Positions 1-4,769 of a stretch of DNA of 9,841 nucleotides are shown here, in pieces (the first letter of the stretch is position 1; every line of letters starts with the position of its first letter). A program made the position numbers and the translations under genes. Source of the stretch: an uncultured Eubacteriales bacterium (GTDB lineage Bacteria; Bacillota; Clostridia; Oscillospirales; Acutalibacteraceae). Below the pieces are notes generated by a model. It saw only the letters and a list, made by a program, of their open reading frames with translations. It ran no database searches and was not told where the DNA came from. Where the stretch lies: positions 1-9,841 of the forward strand of contig CAKRVQ010000021.1 in assembly GCA_934408795.1 (NCBI GenBank), read 5' to 3'.

Positions 1-524
1 ATGTATTCCTTCTGTGTAAGGTGTATCAGCAGCTCCTCCAGTGCGGCGGCAAACGCCAAAGCGCAGGCAGCCCACCCGTAAGTGCTGACGGCGGAAAGCG
101 GAATATACGGCAGCAAGAACACCGATGCGCCGCACAGCTTATTGAGCCATGTATGTAAGGAAGCAAACCGATGATACTTTATTGCGGCGATTATATATGA
201 CGCCGCGCGCAGCAAAAGGACGACGCCCACGGCGCAGATCACACCGATCGGAAGAGCCCTGTAAAGGCGCGGAAGCAGTTTGACAAGCATTATCCCGTAA
301 AACATCAGATCGGCAATACTGTCAAGCCGTGCGCCGAATTCGCCCACGGCTCCGATTTTTCTCGCGATCAGGCCGTCAAGCACATCGGTTACACCCGCGG
401 CGGTATAAACAACAAGGAACCTCTTAGTATCGGTTGAAAAAAACAAAAGAAGTATCGACAGTGCGATCCTCACCGATGTGACCGAGTCCGCCGCATTCCA
501 CTTGTGTTTATTCACCTTGAGCAT
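1..524 (-). CDS. CDP-alcohol phosphatidyltransferase family protein (3' end outside window)
   Basis: Integral membrane enzyme that transfers a phosphatidyl group from a CDP-alcohol to a second alcohol in phospholipid synthesis; the PgsA-type reaction is the commonest in this family, but the acceptor cannot be read here. The frame from ATG 524 is open for 174 codons to the window edge, so the C-terminus is missing. The full family signature is present at about residues 44-67: TDVLDG, then LIAR, then G after eight residues, then two Asp (ARLDSIAD), matching DxxDGxxAR-x8-GxxxDxxxD. Hydrophobic stretches lie before it (LSILLLFF) and after it. The start is supported by a strong Shine-Dalgarno AAGGAGGA about 8 nt upstream (minus strand, 533-540). 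It is transcribed away from sigK, probably from the consensus promoter at 728-756. Confidence 0.9.
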   Translation of the reverse strand, partial: MLKVNKHKWNAADSVTSVRIALSILLLFFSTDTKRFLVVYTAAGVTDVLDGLIARKIGAVGEFGARLDSIADLMFYGIMLVKLLPRLYRALPIGVICAVGVVLLLRAASYIIAAIKYHRFASLHTWLNKLCGASVFLLPYIPLSAVSTYGWAACALAFAAALEELLIHLTQKEY

Positions 525-626
525 AGACTCGCTCCTCCTTTTCCGACGAACGCGGCACACGCCCGTCACTTCCTCTGCCTATACTATACTTAACTCCGCT
601 CTGCCGTATCATTCTTTGTTTTTCTC

Positions 627-716
627 TTATCCTGCCTTTTTCCGCTTTTTGCAGGTTCGGTCGGCAGGAAGGTCTGCGGAAAAGCAACTGTTTACGACAA
701 GCTTTTCGTTCGACAT
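627..716 (-). CDS. Possible 29-aa leader peptide (uORF)
   Basis: A minus-strand frame from ATG 714-716 to TAA 627-629 encodes 29 residues, beginning MSNEKLVVNSCFSADL and ending with a basic KKRKKAG tail. It lies wholly inside the predicted leader of the phosphatidyltransferase gene, and its ATG is only about 5 nt from the predicted transcription start. A weak AAGGTG lies just ahead of the ATG. I do not recognise the peptide, and a 29-codon open frame can arise by chance. If translated, it would be near-leaderless and could affect folding of the leader stem at 630-669. Confidence 0.2.
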   Translation of the reverse strand: MSNEKLVVNSCFSADLPADRTCKKRKKAG

Positions 717-727
717 CACACCTTGTA

Positions 728-756
728 ATTATAGCCCCGATGGAAGTTTTTGTCAA
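728..756 (-). promoter_or_regulatory. Consensus SigA promoter for the phosphatidyltransferase gene
   Basis: On the minus strand TTGACA (751-756) and TATAAT (728-733) are separated by exactly 17 bp, a perfect vegetative promoter. Transcription should start near 721, leaving a leader of about 197 nt before ATG 524. The leader contains a short reading frame (627-716) and a 7-bp stem (630-636 with 663-669). Confidence 0.75.
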
Positions 757-919
757 GAAAAAGGCGCGTCCTTTAAGAACCCCCGAAAATCAAGGCAGCC
801 GCCCTCCGCAAGGTTTCCGCTCCGCGTTTCAGTGCGCCGATTCGATGCACGCAATTCGTAACATTGAATCCGACGGCAGTCCCGACAAAATGTGACGGTC
901 GACTTATAAGTACATGTGA
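757..919. other. Intergenic stretch with no recognisable gene
   Basis: Lies between the divergent promoters of the phosphatidyltransferase and sigK-like genes. Open frames crossing it lack Shine-Dalgarno sites and recognisable products. I see no tRNA, terminator with a T-run, or riboswitch core here. Confidence 0.5.
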
Positions 920-962
920 GGACAAACGGTATCAGGTATAACGGGACTTCCATTCGTACTAT
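920..962 (+). promoter_or_regulatory. Possible SigE-type promoter with SpoIIID-like box
   Basis: GTATAA (936-941) and CGTACTAT (955-962) are 13 bp apart. They resemble the mother-cell SigE pattern (ATA-containing -35, CATACAnT -10), with two mismatches in the -10. GGACAAA (920-926), just upstream, matches the Bacillus subtilis SpoIIID core GGACAAG at six of seven bases. In B. subtilis sigK is transcribed by SigE with SpoIIID, so the arrangement fits the downstream gene. Short degenerate motifs make this tentative. Confidence 0.35.
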
Positions 963-987
963 AAATGTAGCGTAAGGGGTGATGAAT

Positions 988-1584
988 ATGATATGGCAGG
1001 CGATAATGAATGTCCTTTCGGGCATTGCAATGTGGATATTGCACGCCGGAAGGTCGGGCTCGTTTCCCGAGGCTTTGAGCAAGGAAAAAGACGAGGAGCT
1101 GCTGAAACCAACCGAGGCGGGCGACAAGGCGGCAAGGCGTTTGCTTATTGAACATAACCTGAGGCTTGTTGCCCACATCGCTAAAAAATACTACGGTGCC
1201 GCCGATCAGGACGACCTTATATCGATCGGCACGATCGGTCTTATCAAGGCGGTCTCTACATACAAAAGCGACAAAGGCATACACCTTGCCACCTATGCCT
1301 CCCGCTGCATTGAAAACGAAATACTTATGTACTTCAGAAATCTCAGGAAGACCGCTCAGGATGTCTCGATAAACGAGCCCATAGACACCGATAAAGACGG
1401 CAACGCGCTGACGCTTATAGATGTGATAGCCGACGAATCCAACATGGCGGACGATGTCGATCTGCGACTCCATTCGGAAAAGCTTAAGGGGTTTATGGAG
1501 CGTTGTCTGACCGAGAGGGAGCGCGGCGCTGCCCGCTCGAGCCGCATCTTATTAACTGCCGCACCCGCATCCTCCCGACTGTGA
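988..1584 (+). CDS. sigK: Pro-SigK-like sporulation sigma factor, truncated: lacks region 4
   Basis: SigK directs late mother-cell transcription during sporulation and is made with an inhibitory hydrophobic pro-sequence. Here the N-terminus (MIWQAIMNVLSGIAMWILHA, then SFPEALS) parallels the B. subtilis pro-sequence and its AFPQPLS junction. Region 2 is intact and very SigK-like: LIEHNLRLVAHI, DLISIGTIGLIKAV and ATYASRCIENEILM. Region 3 follows (DVSINEPIDTDKDGN, LIDVI) and homology runs to LTERER, encoded at 1507-1524. From 1525 the next 20 residues (GAARSSRILL...) do not resemble the -35-recognising helix-turn-helix of region 4, and none of the other frames restores it. The product is 198 aa against roughly 235 for SigK. 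I chose ATG 988 over GTG 979 because AAGGGGTGAT at 974-983 is the Shine-Dalgarno site. It is probably non-functional, or the 5' half of a split gene. Confidence 0.8.
   Translation: MIWQAIMNVLSGIAMWILHAGRSGSFPEALSKEKDEELLKPTEAGDKAARRLLIEHNLRLVAHIAKKYYGAADQDDLISIGTIGLIKAVSTYKSDKGIHLATYASRCIENEILMYFRNLRKTAQDVSINEPIDTDKDGNALTLIDVIADESNMADDVDLRLHSEKLKGFMERCLTERERGAARSSRILLTAAPASSRL
1522..1536 (+). repeat. Left copy of 15-bp inverted repeat at the sigK breakpoint
   Basis: CGCGGCGCTGCCCGC is repeated exactly, in inverted orientation, at 2690-2704. The left end falls at the last sigK-like codon (Arg at 1522-1524), so loss of similarity and start of the repeat coincide. The sequence is 13/15 G+C, so a chance match is possible in DNA of this composition. 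Confidence 0.5.
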
Positions 1585-1586
1585 GT

Positions 1587-1605
1587 GCGATCGCGTTCGA
1601 ACGCG
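1587..1605. repeat. Overlapping perfect palindromes between convergent genes
   Basis: GCGATCGC (1587-1594) overlaps the 14-bp palindrome CGCGTTCGAACGCG (1592-1605). They sit in the 37-bp gap between the sigK-like stop codon and the end of the convergent zinc-ribbon gene. Neither strand has a T-run after the hairpin, so a standard intrinsic terminator is not supported. It could be a protein-binding or structural site; function unknown. Confidence 0.35.
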
Positions 1606-1621
1606 GCAAGTGAAAGCAACG

Positions 1622-2149
1622 CTATCCGATTATTGTACAGTTTCTTACAGTGACATCTCCAAACCACACATTGGAGACCCTACCCTGTATCGTTACCGTT
1701 TGGTCTTTTGCAAGTTTTGCCGCCTGCTCTTTGTTACTTACCTCGCAACGAACGGCGGAAAGTTCAAAATAATCACCCGTGTCAAGGTATACATATGTCG
1801 ATCCGCCGCTCACGCTTACACGGTCAACAATCCCCGTGACCTTCACAAGCCTTGATTTGTATTTGCTGTCGAACGCAGCCTCATTTTCCCGATAGGTATC
1901 CAAAAGCTCCTTTGCGGACACCTCAATCACCTGCTCTTCGACAACCGATGTCGTTCCCGAAGAAACATTTGCCGGCCAGCCGGTGTTGGCAGACTGCGCG
2001 ACAGCTACCACCGTCGTCATCGTGGCAAAGCCCATAAGCATCCAGAACCACCACTTTCTGTATGCGGGTTTTCTGCACTTTCTGCCGCACTGCGTACAGA
2101 CATCTGCTCTGTCATCAAGTTCTTTACCGCATTGTCTGCATACTTTCAT
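1622..2149 (-). CDS. Zinc-ribbon membrane protein with OB-fold (tRNA_anti-like) domain
   Basis: A 175-aa protein of unknown function with a recognisable architecture. A zinc ribbon uses CxxC pairs at Cys4/Cys7 and Cys18/Cys21 (CRQCG, CTQCG). One membrane segment follows at about residues 32-53 (WWFWMLMGFATMTTVVAVA). A linker leads to a domain at about 76-175 (SAKELLDTYRENEAAFDSKY, then KVTGIVDRV and VTIQGRVSN) that fits the OB-fold 'tRNA_anti-like' family seen in many Bacillota. The likely topology is a cytoplasmic zinc ribbon with an exported OB domain. The nucleic-acid-like family name does not show that it binds nucleic acid. Start ATG 2147-2149 is preceded by GGGTGG about 10 nt upstream. 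It is divergent from the XRE gene at 2281 and convergent with sigK; the inverted repeat at 2183-2229 overlaps its promoter, suggesting repression. Confidence 0.8.
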   Translation of the reverse strand: MKVCRQCGKELDDRADVCTQCGRKCRKPAYRKWWFWMLMGFATMTTVVAVAQSANTGWPANVSSGTTSVVEEQVIEVSAKELLDTYRENEAAFDSKYKSRLVKVTGIVDRVSVSGGSTYVYLDTGDYFELSAVRCEVSNKEQAAKLAKDQTVTIQGRVSNVWFGDVTVRNCTIIG

Positions 2150-2182
2150 AATTGATCAACCACCCTAATTATAAAGAGTAAA

Positions 2183-2229
2183 TACAACATATGATGTATT
2201 TTCTTAATTATAATACATCATTCGTTGTA
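2183..2229. promoter_or_regulatory. Long inverted repeat, probable operator of the divergent pair
   Basis: Arms TACAACATATGATGTATT (2183-2200) and AATACATCATTCGTTGTA (2212-2229) are inverted copies matching at 16 of 18 positions around an 11-nt AT-rich centre. They straddle the -10 and start point of the minus-strand promoter at 2210-2238. Only one arm would be in the resulting RNA, so this is best read as a DNA-binding site and not an RNA hairpin. The adjacent XRE protein is the obvious candidate ligand. Confidence 0.6.
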
Positions 2230-2238
2230 CCATGTCAA
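2210..2238 (-). promoter_or_regulatory. Near-consensus SigA promoter for the zinc-ribbon gene
   Basis: On the minus strand TTGACA (2233-2238) lies 17 bp from TATTAT (2210-2215); a TATAAT shifted by 3 bp overlaps it (2207-2212). The predicted start is near 2203, giving a leader of about 53 nt. The -10 overlaps the right arm of the inverted repeat. Confidence 0.65.
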
Positions 2239-2280
2239 TGGATTTTTATCCGATCAGTCTGTCAAATACAGTAAAGTGCG

Positions 2281-2508
2281 GTGAATGATTTGGCTTATTA
2301 CGGCAGGTTGCGCGACTTAAGAGAAGATGCCGATCTCACACAAAACGATCTTGTTGCGATTCTCGGAATGCACAAAACAACATATACCAATTATGAGCAG
2401 GGTAAGCGCGAGATACCCTTTGAGCTTGCCATTCGACTTGCGAAGTTCTATAATGTGAGTCTGGATTACATTGCGGGACTCACAGACGAATTTCGAAAGC
2501 TCAAATGA
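2281..2508 (+). CDS. Small XRE-family helix-turn-helix regulator
   Basis: A 75-aa, essentially single-domain DNA-binding protein. The helix-turn-helix is clear at about residues 7-65: YGRLRDLREDADLTQNDLVAILGM, then KTTYTNYEQGKREIP and LAKFYNVSLDYIAGLTD, a pattern common in small Clostridia and phage-type repressors. No second domain, metallopeptidase or toxin partner is encoded beside it. The start is uncertain: GTG 2281 has only a weak upstream site, whereas TTG 2290 is preceded by GGTGA at a normal distance and would remove three residues. It is divergent from the zinc-ribbon gene, and the inverted repeat between them suggests it controls that gene, itself, or both. No strong plus-strand promoter was seen upstream. 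Confidence 0.85.
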   Translation: MNDLAYYGRLRDLREDADLTQNDLVAILGMHKTTYTNYEQGKREIPFELAIRLAKFYNVSLDYIAGLTDEFRKLK

Positions 2509-2631
2509 CTGCCGCAAGAGCGGCGGTTCGGCACTGCAATGCTCCGGCGAGGGAACAGCGATAGTCCCGATTTTACAAGGCCGGGTGTTTTTGGTCAGGC
2601 GATTTATATGTGATCTGCAAGCTTTTATGGG

Positions 2632-2657
2632 AGCCCGCCGGCTTAAGCCGGCGGGCT
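2632..2657. terminator. 26-bp perfect palindrome, probable hairpin terminator after the XRE gene
   Basis: The stretch is a perfect palindrome: AGCCCGCCGGC, a TTAA loop, and GCCGGCGGGCT, forming an 11-bp GC-rich stem. Only TTTA follows on the plus strand, so the T-run is short. It lies 124 nt after the XRE stop codon and may act as a terminator or a transcript-protecting hairpin. Confidence 0.6.
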
Positions 2658-2660
2658 TTA

Positions 2661-2846
2661 ACTGTGTCGGAGCAAGATAGTGCTTATGCGCGGGCAGCGC
2701 CGCGATGCGTACATTAGGTCGGTTTGTTGTTTTTTGCCGAAGGGAGCCCGAGCCTATCCGGCTGAGAAAGCAGACATACAAATAAAAGCGGACAGACAGA
2801 CAAAAAATCAGGAAAAAATTTTGCCTCGTTCCCATTTATCCGCTGC
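2661..2846. other. Intergenic stretch without a recognisable gene
   Basis: Between the palindromic hairpin and the PBP promoter. It contains the right copy of the 15-bp inverted repeat, a short GACAGACAGACA run (2790-2801) and A-rich tracts around 2801-2820. Short open frames here lack Shine-Dalgarno sites and resemble nothing I know. Confidence 0.5.
2690..2704 (-). repeat. Right copy of 15-bp inverted repeat
   Basis: GCGGGCAGCGCCGCG is the exact reverse complement of 1522-1536. The two copies enclose about 1.18 kb containing the zinc-ribbon and XRE genes. Sequence beyond it (2705 onward) shows no sigK region 4 in any frame, so a simple insertion into sigK is not supported. Confidence 0.5.
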
Positions 2847-2875
2847 TTGAAAAGCATTATTTTTGCCGATAATAT
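2847..2875 (+). promoter_or_regulatory. Probable SigA promoter of the PBP gene
   Basis: TTGAAA (2847-2852) is followed after 17 bp by TAATAT (2870-2875). Transcription near 2882 would give a leader of about 140 nt before ATG 3025. A further TTGACA at 2882-2887 has no good -10 at a normal distance. Confidence 0.45.
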
Positions 2876-3024
2876 CATCGGTTGACAAATAACTTGACGC
2901 TGTATCAACGCATTACGGCACCGTCGGGCAATTTATCGTGCTCGGCGGATCCGTCCTTCCCTTCCCGCCGCTGCCCCCTCGGTACGGCGAGAGGCACAAG
3001 CGCAACACTGAAAACGGTGATAAT

Positions 3025-4668
3025 ATGAAAGGTAATCGAAAATCGTCATTCACACCCGCCGCCCGCTTCGGGCTTCGTCTGTCTGTCTGTTTTACCGTTC
3101 TTGCGGCAATGATGCTTTTTGCCGCCGTAAGGGTCGGTGTGGTCGCGGCAAGCGACCGATACAAAAAGGCAGCCGCCGAACAATCCTCTTATTCACTCAA
3201 ACTCTACTCCTGCAGAGGAAATATATACGACTGCAGGATGCGCCGTCTCACGGGCAGGACATATATGCGGTCCTGCGTGCTGCCTCCTAACGATTCGGGG
3301 ATCACGGCAGCTACCGAGCTTCTGAGCGGTGAGAGGCTTTCCGCCGCCATAGAGCGTCTTATAGGCGGTTTTCCCTCGACCGCGCCAATCGGTGACCGCG
3401 AGCTGCCCGTCGGCACGGTAGAGTACTTTGCTCCAATCAGGTATTCGGACAGTCTCTGTTGTCATCTGCTCGGATATATAAACCGCGACGGCAACGGTGT
3501 CTGCGGTGTCGAAAAGGCTTTTGACTCGGTGCTTTTCTCGTCGGATTTTACCCGTGCGGTATTTGCGCTTTCGGCGACAAACGACATCCTGGCGGGTGTT
3601 GACGGCGTTATCGACGAAGGCTCTTCGGGCGGCGATGTGGTTCTTACCGTCGACCGCAACATACAGATTGCAACCGAGGATGCCATGCGCGGTGTGAAAA
3701 AAGGAGCCGCCGTAGTATTGGACGCGGACAACGGGAAAATACGCGCCATGTGCAGTCTGCCCTCTTTCACGGGTGACGACGCTGCAAGCAAGCTTGACGA
3801 CAATACCGCCCCGCTTGTAAACCGTGCGGTTTCGAATTACGGCGTCGGTTCGGTATTTAAGCTCTGTGTTGCCGCCGCAGCTCTTGAAAACGGCATCGAC
3901 CCCTCGCTTACATTCGTTTGCAACGGCAGCTACACCACCCCGTCGGGCAGGGTGTTCTCATGTCATGAGGAAAAAGGGCACGGTGTCATGGATATGAAAA
4001 ACGCCGTTGCCGAATCCTGCAATGTCTATTTTTACAACCTCGCCGCAAAGCTCGGCGGAGAAAAGATCCTTGAAACAGCAAAAAGGTGCGGCTTCTCGTC
4101 GTCGGCTGACATTGACGGATGCATAAAGCTCCCCTCGGGCAGACTGCCCTCCTCTAAAGATCTGTCCTCGGACGCTGCGCTCAGCAATTTTGCGATCGGT
4201 CAGGGCGATCTGCTTTTGTCCCCGCTTGCGGTGGCAAATATGTACGCTGCCATAGCGAACGGCGGGATCTACTATACCCCGCGCCTTGTTGAAGCGACAA
4301 TAAAGGACGGCAAACGGGCGGCATTCGGAGACGGCAGCGGGGTCGTAAACCGTGTCACCGACTCGGAATGCGCTTCAAAGCTTAAGGGATTTCTCGAATA
4401 TGCCGTGGCGAACGGCACGGGGCGGCGTGCAAAGCCTACCGAGGCGGCCTCCGCGGCAGGCGGAAAAACCGCAACCGTACAAACAGGTGTAAAGAGAGAC
4501 GGCAAAGAGATACTCAACGGCTGGTACTGCGGATTTATCGAAAAGGGCGGAAAAAAGTATGTCATCTGCGTCGTAAGAGAGGATGTGACCTCGGGCGCCT
4601 CCGACTGCGCGCCGATATTTTCAAAAATAGCCGACGGTATTTTGTCCTGCGCCCGCCTTCCCGATTGA
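3025..4668 (+). CDS. Class B penicillin-binding protein (peptidoglycan transpeptidase)
   Basis: A 548-aa membrane-anchored transpeptidase that cross-links peptidoglycan stem peptides outside the cytoplasmic membrane. A single N-terminal membrane segment (about residues 14-41) precedes a PBP-dimer-type region containing RGNIYD and HLLGYINRDGNGVCGVEKAFD. The transpeptidase domain carries SVFK (catalytic Ser276, Lys279) and SCN (Ser331-Asn333). The third motif reads KTA (Lys481-Ala483, in GGKTATVQTG) in place of the usual KTG. No glycosyltransferase domain is present, hence class B. The product has 19 cysteines, many for an exported protein. I chose ATG 3025 (GGTGAT just upstream) over an in-frame GTG at 2938, which has no ribosome site and would add a non-conserved Pro-rich leader. 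Whether it serves vegetative growth, division or sporulation cannot be decided; it is followed by alaS and not by division genes. Confidence 0.88.
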   Translation: MKGNRKSSFTPAARFGLRLSVCFTVLAAMMLFAAVRVGVVAASDRYKKAAAEQSSYSLKLYSCRGNIYDCRMRRLTGRTYMRSCVLPPNDSGITAATELLSGERLSAAIERLIGGFPSTAPIGDRELPVGTVEYFAPIRYSDSLCCHLLGYINRDGNGVCGVEKAFDSVLFSSDFTRAVFALSATNDILAGVDGVIDEGSSGGDVVLTVDRNIQIATEDAMRGVKKGAAVVLDADNGKIRAMCSLPSFTGDDAASKLDDNTAPLVNRAVSNYGVGSVFKLCVAAAALENGIDPSLTFVCNGSYTTPSGRVFSCHEEKGHGVMDMKNAVAESCNVYFYNLAAKLGGEKILETAKRCGFSSSADIDGCIKLPSGRLPSSKDLSSDAALSNFAIGQGDLLLSPLAVANMYAAIANGGIYYTPRLVEATIKDGKRAAFGDGSGVVNRVTDSECASKLKGFLEYAVANGTGRRAKPTEAASAAGGKTATVQTGVKRDGKEILNGWYCGFIEKGGKKYVICVVREDVTSGASDCAPIFSKIADGILSCARLPD

Positions 4669-4693
4669 CAAATATGCTCCGCAATATTATAAT
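4665..4693 (+). promoter_or_regulatory. Perfect consensus SigA promoter for alaS
   Basis: TTGACA (4665-4670) and TATAAT (4688-4693) are exactly 17 bp apart. The -35 overlaps the TGA stop of the PBP gene (4666-4668). The start should be near 4700, leaving a leader of about 70 nt, too short for a T-box. Confidence 0.75.
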
Positions 4694-4769
4694 GTATCAT
4701 AGATTATTATGACTGCGGCGCGGTGACGCGAAAAAGTGTGACCGCAACGCGCGAATTGGAGCATCATCT

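Noticed and set aside
1590..1607. TTCGAA loop resembling a tRNA T-arm, suggesting a tRNA fragment attachment site
   Set aside because: The closing base after the loop is G where a T-arm needs C, and no acceptor or anticodon arms are nearby.
2705..2785. Plus-strand 26-codon basic ORF after the right inverted repeat
   Set aside because: No ribosome site and no similarity to a known protein; basic composition follows from the local sequence.
2317..2835. Long minus-strand frame (172 codons) antisense to the XRE gene and through the intergenic hairpin
   Set aside because: It overlaps a well-supported helix-turn-helix gene and runs through the palindromic hairpin, with no good ribosome site and no recognisable domain.
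2938..3024. GTG 2938 as an upstream start for the PBP
   Set aside because: No Shine-Dalgarno site, and the added 29 residues are Pro-rich and precede the normal basic/membrane-anchor N-terminus.
1525..3024. Complete skin-like prophage inside sigK
   Set aside because: No recombinase or phage genes are present, and no sigK region 4 appears on the far side before the housekeeping PBP gene.
4694..4769. T-box or riboswitch ahead of alaS
   Set aside because: The leader is only about 70 nt from the predicted start, without a T-box core or a terminator/antiterminator pair; only a short imperfect GCGGT/ACCGC stem is visible.
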